Shown here piece after piece: positions 1 to 5,515 of a DNA stretch of 6,281 nucleotides. The notes below the pieces were generated by a model. That model saw only the letters and a list, made by a program, of their open reading frames with translations, did not search any database and was not told the DNA's origin. Both the position numbers and the translations under genes were made by a program. The first letter of the stretch is position 1; each line of letters opens with the position of its first letter. Source of the DNA: Methanosalsum sp. (GTDB lineage: Archaea; Halobacteriota; Methanosarcinia; Methanosarcinales; Methanosarcinaceae); the NCBI GenBank assembly GCA_007127385.1, contig SKZM01000170.1, positions 1 to 6,281 of the forward strand, given 5' to 3'.

Positions 1-579
<579 letters not shown>

Positions 580-582
580 TTT

Positions 583-625
583 TGCAATAAAGTAGTTGCA
601 TTTGAAATCTCTCACTTAAATTTTT
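583..625 (+). terminator. Possible weak terminator after pscS
   Basis: Four bases after the pscS stop there is a short inverted repeat, TGCAA (583-587) and TTGCA (596-600) around an 8-base loop. It is followed by TTT and, about 20 bases on, a run of five T (621-625). Archaeal termination relies mainly on T-runs, so this could end pscS transcription, but the five-pair AT-rich stem is weak and the T-run short. Confidence 0.3.
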
Positions 626-639
626 CTAGATAATATCTG

Positions 640-1019
640 GTTGGTGGATGGACATAGGGTAATACACTTTCATCCGGTGATCTTCTATACAGTCAGGCAA
701 TAACTGCCTTTTTTGCTGCAATAATTGTCTGCCAGATTGCAAATGTACTGATATCACGTACCAGAAGACAGTCATCAATAAACAGAGATCTGTTCAAAAA
801 TTCCTGGATATTTTACGGAATTGCTCTGGAATTGATATTATACTTGCAGCGATTATGTGGCTGCCTCAGGCAAACCCTGTGTTTAATACAGCACCGTTGG
901 ACCTGCATATATCGCACTTGCCGCTCCTTTTGCCCTGGCAATAAATTTTCATAGATGAGATAAGGAAATACCTTGTCAGAAGAGATGTGTCATATGTTTG
1001 GGGAATGTTTGACTGGTAA
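640..1019 (+). pseudogene. Relic of a cation-transporting P-type ATPase, C-terminal membrane domain
   Basis: Read across frames, this stretch gives a recognisable C-terminal transmembrane domain of a plasma-membrane-type cation P-ATPase. Frame 1 reads GGWT, a TAG stop (655-657), then GNTLSSGDLLYSQAITAFF and on to CQIANVLISRTRRQS and NSWIFYGIALELIL (to about 840). Frame 3 continues AAIMWLPQANPVFNTAPLDL (to about 905). Frame 2 continues AYIALAAPFALAINF (905-949). Frame 3 resumes IDEIRKYLVRRDVSYVWGMF and ends DW with TAA at 1017-1019. The switches fit losses of one, one and two bases. The hallmarks QAIT, CQIxNV and EIRKYxVRR are intact, so decay seems fairly recent. The rest of the ATPase (P-domain DKTGT, ATP-binding and N-terminal membrane part) is absent; pscS lies directly upstream. 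A functional programmed frameshift is very unlikely with three shifts plus a nonsense codon in about 125 residues. Confidence 0.83.
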
Positions 1020-1063
1020 TCTCTTTTGACCTGTATCTTTAGAATATCCTGATTTAGAATCTA

Positions 1064-1074
1064 TTTTATTTTTT
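1064..1074 (+). terminator. T-rich tract in front of the amt promoter
   Basis: An 11-base tract of ten T and one A lies between the ATPase relic and the amt promoter and resembles an archaeal T-run terminator. It could once have ended the ATPase transcript, or may now insulate amt from pscS read-through. No stable hairpin precedes it. An 8-base direct repeat, TTTAGAAT at 1038-1045 and 1053-1060, lies just upstream. Confidence 0.3.
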
Positions 1075-1091
1075 CACACACCAATAGTTAA

Positions 1092-1101
1092 TTATATATA
1101 T
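1092..1101 (+). promoter_or_regulatory. TATA box of the amt-glnK operon
   Basis: TTATATATAT is a good archaeal TATA element. It lies inside an AT-rich near-palindrome bounded by GTTAA (1087-1091) and TTAAC (1104-1108). Transcription would be expected to begin roughly 25 bases downstream, about 1117-1125, leaving a leader of 20-30 bases before the amt ATG. That places the NrpR-like operator across the initiation point. Confidence 0.65.
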
Positions 1102-1110
1102 TATTAACTC

Positions 1111-1124
1111 GGTAAGAGATTACC
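1111..1124 (+). promoter_or_regulatory. Putative NrpR operator (GGTA-N6-TACC) of amt-glnK
   Basis: GGTAAGAGATTACC is a perfect dyad of GGTAA and TTACC around four bases and matches GGTA-N6-TACC, the NrpR operator form described for Methanosarcina mazei (GGAA-N6-TTCC in Methanococcus). NrpR represses nitrogen genes under ammonium sufficiency and is released by 2-oxoglutarate. The site lies just downstream of the TATA box, where it would block RNA polymerase recruitment or initiation, and directly upstream of amt and glnK, classic NrpR targets. A second TACC half-site follows at 1128-1131 within a tandem ACCGTAT repeat. The match to known operators is from memory; binding is inferred. Confidence 0.72.
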
Positions 1125-1136
1125 GTATACCGTATA

Positions 1137-1142
1137 GGTGAT
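1137..1142 (+). promoter_or_regulatory. Ribosome binding site that decides the amt start
   Basis: GGTGAT complements the archaeal 16S rRNA 3' end and lies four bases before the ATG at 1147. An in-frame GTG at 1138 falls inside this same site and has no Shine-Dalgarno sequence of its own, so the ATG is the preferred start. Confidence 0.6.
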
Positions 1143-1146
1143 ATGG

Positions 1147-2574
1147 ATGATAGAACATTTAAATTCCAATTACATTTCGAAAACAGGAATAGTTATGTTG
1201 GCTGCCGTGGTTCTGTGCCTATTGCTCACAGTACCTGTATCTGCAGCTGATATTGATGAAACTACAGAATCAATTGCAAACCTTGAGACTGCTCTTACAT
1301 TTATATGGATAATTCTGGCAGGAGCAATTGTTTTTTTCATGCATGCAGGTTTTTCACTTGTGGAAGCTGGTCTTACAAGAACTAAAAACACTGCCAATAT
1401 CCTTATGAAGAACCTTATAACCATATCACTTGGTGTGGTTATCTACTGGCTTGTTGGATGGGGGATAATGTATGGGGCATCGGCATACGGCCTTGTCGGA
1501 ACAGATCAGTTTCTTCTATCAGGAGCTGATAATTCACTGTGGAACAGCTGGTGGTTCCAGATGGTCTTTGCAGCTACCGGGGCTACTATTGTTTCAGGTA
1601 CAATGGCTGAAAGGACCACTCTGAAAGGTTATCTTGCATTCACGATCCTGATGGTGGCTTTCATTTATCCGATCCACGGACACTGGGTATGGGGGGATGG
1701 GGAAATGTCAATTCTTGCAGGATCTGCAAGTCCTCTGGTAACGGCAGTAGGTGCCGGATTACATGATTTTGCAGGGTCAGGTGTTGTACATTCAATTGGT
1801 GGTTATGCAGCCCTTGCAGGTGCAATGGTGGTGGGAGCAAGACTTGGTAAGTTCAGGAATGGTGAACCAATGGTCATTCCCGGACACAATCTTACATTTG
1901 CTTTTCTTGGAACCCTGATACTTGCCTTTGGGTGGGTAGGATTTAATGGTGGCAGTACACTGGATGCAAATGATGCTTACATGAATCTGGTAATAGTTAA
2001 CACATTCTTATCCGGTGCTGCAGGAGCTCTTACTGTGCTGCTGATTACCTGGTTTAAGACCGGAAAACCGGATCCCTCATTAACTGCAAATGGACTTCTT
2101 GCAGGACTTGTGTCTATCACTGCACCTTGTGGATCTGTTGCCAACTGGTCAGCACTTGTTATAGGGATAATCGGAGGAATCATTCTGTATGCAGGTGTCA
2201 TGTTCAATGAGAATGTTCTTAAGGTGGATGATCCGGTAGGTGCCATTTCAGTACATGGTTATGCAGGAAGCTGGGGTCTGTTATCGGTTGGAATATTTTC
2301 AATTGGAATGGGTAATGGAATACTTGCAGATGCAGTATATGCAGCAGAAGGAGTTGGCCTGATCTATGGTGGATTCAGTCAGTTTGCAATACAGCTTATA
2401 GGTGTAGTGGTCAGTATAGTATGGGCTTTTGGTTTATCCTATATATTATTCAGGATCATTGATTCCCTGATAGGACTGAGAGTTTCAGAGACTGAGGAAA
2501 TTGAGGGTCTTGACATAGGTGAACATGGTGTAAGGGCATACCCTGAATTCATACTTGAAAGCGGGGGCAGGTGA
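1147..2574 (+). CDS. amt: Ammonium transporter, Amt/MEP/Rh family
   Basis: A channel-like membrane protein that brings ammonium into the cell. From the ATG it has 475 residues. A signal peptide-like N-terminus comes first (Lys12, a hydrophobic run at about 15-31, then PVSAAD), followed by a row of hydrophobic segments fitting the family's eleven helices. Pore residues are present, counted from this ATG and aligned by eye to E. coli AmtB: Phe141 (Phe107), Trp182 (Trp148), Asp207 in DFAGSGVVH (Asp160), His215 (His168), GWVGFNGGS (Trp212, Phe215, Ser219) and His370 in SVHGYAGSWG (His318). The loop between Trp182 and Asp207 is about 13 residues longer than in AmtB. The cytosolic tail ends with EGLDIGEHGVRAYPEF, typical of Amt proteins gated by PII. 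It is the first gene of an operon with glnK, behind a TATA box and NrpR-like operator. A GTG at 1138 is a less likely start. Confidence 0.96.
   Translation: MIEHLNSNYISKTGIVMLAAVVLCLLLTVPVSAADIDETTESIANLETALTFIWIILAGAIVFFMHAGFSLVEAGLTRTKNTANILMKNLITISLGVVIYWLVGWGIMYGASAYGLVGTDQFLLSGADNSLWNSWWFQMVFAATGATIVSGTMAERTTLKGYLAFTILMVAFIYPIHGHWVWGDGEMSILAGSASPLVTAVGAGLHDFAGSGVVHSIGGYAALAGAMVVGARLGKFRNGEPMVIPGHNLTFAFLGTLILAFGWVGFNGGSTLDANDAYMNLVIVNTFLSGAAGALTVLLITWFKTGKPDPSLTANGLLAGLVSITAPCGSVANWSALVIGIIGGIILYAGVMFNENVLKVDDPVGAISVHGYAGSWGLLSVGIFSIGMGNGILADAVYAAEGVGLIYGGFSQFAIQLIGVVVSIVWAFGLSYILFRIIDSLIGLRVSETEEIEGLDIGEHGVRAYPEFILESGGR
2569..2574 (+). promoter_or_regulatory. glnK ribosome binding site overlapping the amt stop codon
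   Basis: AGGTGA lies five bases before the ATG at 2580, and its last three bases are the amt TGA stop. This supports the ATG over an in-frame GTG at 2571 and suggests that ribosomes finishing amt help start glnK (translational coupling). Confidence 0.65.
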
Positions 2575-2579
2575 TCTGT

Positions 2580-2918
2580 ATGAAGAAGATTGAAGCAATT
2601 ATCAGAAATACAAAATTCGGTGATGTTAAAGCAGCACTTGAAGGTGCCGGCTTTGAAAGTATGACTGCCGTTCATGTGGAAGGCAGAGGAAAACAGAAAG
2701 GAATTGTACAGCAGTGGAGAGGAAGGACCTATAGTGTTGATCTGCTTCCAAAGATAAAGATAGAGATCGTGGTGCCTGATGATTCAGTGGATAGAATTGT
2801 ATCCGTTATCCGGGAAAGCGCCTCTACCGGCAATATTGGAGATGGTAAGATCTTCGTATATCCTGTTGAAAATGCTATTAGAATAAGGACAGGGGAAAGA
2901 GATGAAAGTGCACTCTAA
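2580..2918 (+). CDS. glnK: Nitrogen regulatory protein PII, GlnK type
   Basis: A trimeric PII signal protein that binds ATP/ADP and 2-oxoglutarate and blocks the Amt pore with its T-loop when nitrogen is sufficient. It is 112 residues, the normal length. It starts MKKIEAIIRNTKF. The T-loop runs about 36-57 (GRGKQKGIVQQWRGRTYSVD) with Gln39, Lys40 and the conserved Tyr51. The B-loop TGNIGDGK (83-90) binds nucleotide, and the C-loop has Arg101 and Arg103. Tyr51 is the uridylylation site in proteobacteria, but that modification is not generally known in methanogens, so its presence need not mean modification. Placement right after amt marks it as GlnK rather than a nitrogenase-linked GlnB/NifI, and the short ordinary T-loop agrees. 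Expression should follow the amt promoter and operator. A perfect hairpin and eight T end the unit at the stop codon. Confidence 0.97.
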   Translation: MKKIEAIIRNTKFGDVKAALEGAGFESMTAVHVEGRGKQKGIVQQWRGRTYSVDLLPKIKIEIVVPDDSVDRIVSVIRESASTGNIGDGKIFVYPVENAIRIRTGERDESAL

Positions 2919-2934
2919 AGAGTGCATTTTTTTT
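2909..2934 (+). terminator. Terminator of the amt-glnK operon
   Basis: TGCACTC (2909-2915) pairs perfectly with GAGTGCA (2920-2926) around a TAAA loop, followed at once by eight T (2927-2934). The glnK stop codon TAA (2916-2918) lies in the loop, so the last codons form the left arm of the stem. It also separates glnK from the convergent minus-strand gene. Confidence 0.8.
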
Positions 2935-2969
2935 CACATATTTTCAAAGTGCTAACTAATGTATATATC

Positions 2970-4124
2970 TTACTCAATTGGCTTGATTTCAGGGTCACTG
3001 ACATGAAGTATTTCAGCAAGTTCACGTCCCTGATCTCCGATATCTGAAAGCTGATTGTAAAGCTCTTCTTTTGTTATGTATTTTTCAGTTCGGGTATCAT
3101 CAGCCTGCTGGATCTTGATGGATATTTCATTCTTGACATATGCCCTTTCCAGACACTCTCTGACAATATCTGCATACTGTCTGGCAATGATTACGAGGGT
3201 GTCAAAAATTAGGTTACTGGCCAGAGCATCCTCGCCATCAAGCGTTATCTGGGTCAGTTTATTGGACTTCACATATTCCTGAAGATATGTTTTGAGTTCC
3301 TGAACCAGAATTTCAATATTTTTCATATCCAGTGAACCTGCAAGACGGTTATCTTCTGTAATATCATTCTCATCAAAGTATACGACGTATCTTCCATCAT
3401 CAGAGGTTACTCTGAACTTCTGTTCCCCATCCTTGTCTTCAAATATGGCATCAATATGTTCGGGCTCGTATATAGCCGAGAATAGTGTAAAATCGGAAAC
3501 ATCCATCATTTTGAGTTTATCTTCTTTATGAATTATTCCTGATTTTTTAAGAGTTGGAAGTGACAGTTCTCCGCAAAGATTCTCAACAGTGACCACATCC
3601 TGTGCAAATGTTACTTCCAGAGTATATTCCATTCCATTGCTTTTACCGAGGACCGTACCCTGCAAAAAACTGTCTTTCATTGAAGCCTTGTATCTTCTAT
3701 GGGTATTGTATATATAATCTGCAAAAAAAGGGCTTAGTATTGACAGAATCCTTGATTCAAGGGCTTCTATGTCATTATGGGCTGTTTTCTCAACCTTTTC
3801 AATCTCTTCCTGTAGTGTTTCTGTCTCACGGAAAACTATTGATTTAGAGCTATCAACAATCTCTTTTTTTACCTTTGATATTTCTTCATAATCTTCATAT
3901 CCTGAAATATCTGTTATATAGCCCACAATCTCATTTTTGAGATTCTCAAGCTCTTCAGCCTTTTTATCTGCTTCTGATCTGCTCTGGTCCCTGTCATGTT
4001 TTATATTGATTGCGGATTTTTCCAGTGGTATGACAGTTCTGCACACATTGACAAGCTCCTGCAGGTCCTGAATAAAATCACGCTGAACCGGCAGCTCTGT
4101 AGAATCCTGATATGTAAATAACAT
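2970..4124 (-). CDS. Uncharacterised acidic coiled-coil protein downstream of tyrS
   Basis: I do not recognise this 384-residue protein. It has no signal peptide or membrane helix and is rich in Asp, Glu and Lys. Residues about 34-70 (including SRSEADKKAEELENLKNEI) and 80-130 (KVKKEIVDSSKS onward, then EEIEKVEKTAHNDIEALES) look like two charged coiled-coil helices joined by a Gly/Tyr-rich turn (about 68-80, GYITDISGYEDYEE). A mixed middle section follows with beta-like stretches such as MEYTLEVTF and GRYVVYFDENDI. The C-terminal third is helical again (ILVQELKTYLQEYVKSNKL; IIARQYADIVRECLERAY) and ends DPEIKPIE. No catalytic motif, zinc ligand set or nucleotide loop is visible. It starts at an ATG eight bases after a strong ribosome site (AGGGGGAG). 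It lies 93 bases after tyrS on the same strand. The layout suggests a structural or scaffolding role, but that is only an impression from composition. Confidence 0.85.
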   Translation of the reverse strand: MLFTYQDSTELPVQRDFIQDLQELVNVCRTVIPLEKSAINIKHDRDQSRSEADKKAEELENLKNEIVGYITDISGYEDYEEISKVKKEIVDSSKSIVFRETETLQEEIEKVEKTAHNDIEALESRILSILSPFFADYIYNTHRRYKASMKDSFLQGTVLGKSNGMEYTLEVTFAQDVVTVENLCGELSLPTLKKSGIIHKEDKLKMMDVSDFTLFSAIYEPEHIDAIFEDKDGEQKFRVTSDDGRYVVYFDENDITEDNRLAGSLDMKNIEILVQELKTYLQEYVKSNKLTQITLDGEDALASNLIFDTLVIIARQYADIVRECLERAYVKNEISIKIQQADDTRTEKYITKEELYNQLSDIGDQGRELAEILHVSDPEIKPIE

Positions 4125-4132
4125 TTATTTTT

Positions 4133-4140
4133 CTCCCCCT
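4133..4140 (-). promoter_or_regulatory. Strong ribosome binding site of the coiled-coil gene
   Basis: On the minus strand AGGGGGAG lies eight bases before the ATG at 4124. It fixes the start of an otherwise unrecognised gene. Confidence 0.6.
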
Positions 4141-4170
4141 ATTTATAAAAAATAGCCATACTACAGATAG

Positions 4171-4188
4171 GAAATATAAAAATAAAAG
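4171..4188 (-). promoter_or_regulatory. AT-rich element: possible promoter of the coiled-coil gene and/or T-run terminator of tyrS
   Basis: The minus strand reads CTTTTATTTTTATATTTC here. The TTTTTATATT part could be a TATA box, putting the start of transcription near 4150 and giving a leader of about 25 bases with the ribosome site in it. The same T-rich tract lies some 30-45 bases after the tyrS stop and could instead end tyrS transcription. The sequence does not separate these two readings. Confidence 0.35.
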
Positions 4189-4217
4189 GTTTGTGTATAA
4201 GCCGGATATTCAGCCTT

Positions 4218-5171
4218 TCAGGCAAGAATCTTTCTTACAGGCTCAAGTAGCATATTCATATACCGAGCAGCTCCATTTTTCAGATCCATTGGATGAAGTT
4301 CTCCGGACTGGAAAATTTCTTCAAGTTCCTGGTAATTCCTGCATACAATCTCACCGCCGTATTTTTCCGGCCTGTAGAATACAACATTATTGTACCGTGG
4401 TAATATATGGTACTGGAATAGTGCAAGTACGGGATTATCTTTGATTTCACCGGCAGGGCAGAATGCCTTTTTCATTTTTCTCTGGATATCCTCTTCACTG
4501 TCATCAACTGATATGTAGTTGTTCTTTGAGGATGCCATCTTGGTTCCATCCAGGCCCAGCAATATGGGAGTATGGATACAGGCCGGAACCTTGAACCCAT
4601 GACCTGGCAGTCCTTCTCTTGCAAGCATATGTATCTTCCTCTGATCAATTCCACCAACAGCTACATCGACATTGAGCATTGCAATGTCAATTGCCTGCAT
4701 TATGGGGTAGACCATCTGGGATACATTTGGGTCTTCCATCTGTCTGCCAACCTCATCCATGCTTCTGCGGGCGCGATTGAGTGAAGTTGTACTTGTGAGC
4801 CTGAGAACATTGAGCATATATTCGGGGTCCAGCTGAAAATCTGATCCATATACAAATTCGGTCTTTTCCGGATCAAGTCCAAGGGCGATGAAACATCTTT
4901 TATTGTAATCGGCAGTTTCACGCACCTCCTCCATTGTACCTTTTTTATTGAGGAATGCATGTACATCTGCCAGAAGTACTGTGATTTCAAACCCTGCATT
5001 CTGCAGGTCAATCAGTTTATTGACTGTAAGTACATGGCCCATGTGGATCTTGCCGCTGGGTTCATATCCTACATATGCCGTGGGCTTATCTTTATTGTTA
5101 AGAAGATCAATAAGTTGCTCATCAGTCACTATTTCCTGAACATTTCTCTTTATTAATTCAAGCCTGTCCAT
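4218..5171 (-). CDS. tyrS: Tyrosyl-tRNA synthetase, archaeal type
   Basis: A class I aminoacyl-tRNA synthetase that charges tRNA(Tyr) with tyrosine. At 317 residues it is close to the Methanocaldococcus jannaschii enzyme (306) and aligns with it along its whole length. The HIGH-like motif is HMGH (43-46) in GYEPSGKIHMGH, and the KMSKS-like loop is KMASS (211-215) in LDGTKMASSKNN, where M. jannaschii has KMSSS. Tyrosine-binding residues are conserved: Tyr33, Tyr155, Gln159, Asp162 and Gln177, matching Tyr32, Tyr151, Gln155, Asp158 and Gln173. The C-terminal anticodon-side motif ELHPMDLKN is present. The start ATG at 5171 follows GGTGA at a four-base spacing. The gene is read away from thiN and ahead of the coiled-coil gene. 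A strong TATA box at 5269-5278 suggests a leader of about 75-80 bases. Confidence 0.97.
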   Translation of the reverse strand: MDRLELIKRNVQEIVTDEQLIDLLNNKDKPTAYVGYEPSGKIHMGHVLTVNKLIDLQNAGFEITVLLADVHAFLNKKGTMEEVRETADYNKRCFIALGLDPEKTEFVYGSDFQLDPEYMLNVLRLTSTTSLNRARRSMDEVGRQMEDPNVSQMVYPIMQAIDIAMLNVDVAVGGIDQRKIHMLAREGLPGHGFKVPACIHTPILLGLDGTKMASSKNNYISVDDSEEDIQRKMKKAFCPAGEIKDNPVLALFQYHILPRYNNVVFYRPEKYGGEIVCRNYQELEEIFQSGELHPMDLKNGAARYMNMLLEPVRKILA

Positions 5172-5202
5172 GGGTTCACCGCTGTATAATTATATTAAGT
5201 TC

Positions 5203-5219
5203 ATGGATTGTTGATCCAT
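5203..5219 (-). repeat. Inverted repeat in the tyrS leader
   Basis: ATGGAT (5203-5208) and ATCCAT (5214-5219) are perfect inverted arms around five bases. If tyrS is transcribed from the TATA box at 5269-5278, this forms a small hairpin in the leader about 30 bases before the start codon. The six-pair stem is modest and could be chance. Confidence 0.4.
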
Positions 5220-5268
5220 TATTTGCTGCTTTCTGTGATAATCTGTCTCGATCATCATTCAATTACAT

Positions 5269-5278
5269 AATATATAAA
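5269..5278 (-). promoter_or_regulatory. TATA box of tyrS
   Basis: On the minus strand this reads TTTATATATT, close to the archaeal consensus, preceded by CCTTGAA as a possible BRE. Initiation would be expected near 5245-5252, giving a leader of about 75-80 bases. A second AT-rich tract nearer the gene (about 5187-5200) would give an almost leaderless transcript and conflicts with the good ribosome site. Confidence 0.6.
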
Positions 5279-5318
5279 TTCAAGGTTCAGACGTATCCTG
5301 CAATATTTGTTCCTGAGA

Positions 5319-5351
5319 TATCAATTTTCAGCATATTTTGCTGCATTGATA
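5319..5351. repeat. Extended stem-loop in the tyrS-thiN spacer
   Basis: TATCAAT (5319-5325) pairs with ATTGATA (5345-5351). Inside it CAGCA (5329-5333) pairs with TGCTG (5339-5343) around a TATTT loop. A small asymmetric internal loop (TTT against C) separates the two stems, so 12 of 12 arm positions are complementary. It could be a protein-binding dyad, part of a small RNA, or a leader structure of thiN. No T-run follows closely, so a terminator is unlikely. Confidence 0.5.
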
Positions 5352-5501
5352 AATATGATATACTCCTTGTGCAGAACTACTACACAGTGCATAATTTGGT
5401 GGATACCGAGACTTTGCTGGAACTATACAGGCAGCAGGCATGTGGCACATATTTTAGATTTATGTAATACCTGCAGGATATTTCCAGTTCTGAATAATTG
5501 A

Positions 5502-5510
5502 GGATGTGAT
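5502..5510 (+). promoter_or_regulatory. thiN ribosome binding site
   Basis: GGATGTGAT differs by one base from the ideal archaeal GGAGGTGAT and lies five bases before the ATG at 5516. It supports that start and the absence of an N-terminal extension. Confidence 0.55.
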
Positions 5511-5515
5511 CATAT

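Larger units (their letters stand above)
5172..5515. other. Non-coding spacer between divergent tyrS and thiN (344 bases)
   Basis: No convincing gene lies here. On the tyrS side (5172-5280) are a ribosome site, a small hairpin with a 9-codon upstream ORF, and a TATA box. In the middle is a 33-base stem-loop (5319-5351). On the thiN side (5352-5515) I see only a weak TATA-like tract (ATTTATGTAATA, about 5458-5469), the palindrome CCTGCAGG (5470-5477) and the thiN ribosome site. One plus-strand frame is open through much of the interval to a TAA at 5465-5467, but it has no good start. Confidence 0.7.

Noticed and set aside
655..657. TAG in the ATPase relic as a pyrrolysine codon.
   Set aside because: Three frameshifts follow within 100 codons and most of the gene is gone, so the frame is not translated into a working protein.
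1138..1140. GTG as the amt start.
   Set aside because: It falls inside the GGTGAT ribosome site of the ATG at 1147 and has none of its own.
2571..2573. GTG as the glnK start.
   Set aside because: It overlaps the amt stop and the ribosome site of the ATG at 2580; starting at the ATG gives the standard PII N-terminus and puts Tyr at position 51.
3602..3847. Plus-strand ORF opposite the coiled-coil gene.
   Set aside because: It is antisense to a well-supported gene, lacks a ribosome site, and has a shadow-like composition.
5240..5275. Box C/D small RNA on the minus strand, suggested by ATGATGA at 5252-5258.
   Set aside because: No CTGA box D or D' follows at a suitable distance, and the segment lies in the expected tyrS promoter and leader.
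5312..5477. TPP riboswitch before thiN, suggested by CTGAGA at 5313-5318 and TAATACCTGC at 5465-5474.
   Set aside because: The two pieces are about 150 bases apart, the GGGGTGC element before CTGAGA is missing, there is no closing stem, and the ACCTGATC block is absent.
5307..5501. 64-residue plus-strand ORF in the tyrS-thiN spacer.
   Set aside because: It has no ribosome site, its composition is odd (many Cys, Trp, Tyr) and it crosses the stem-loop; it looks like chance.
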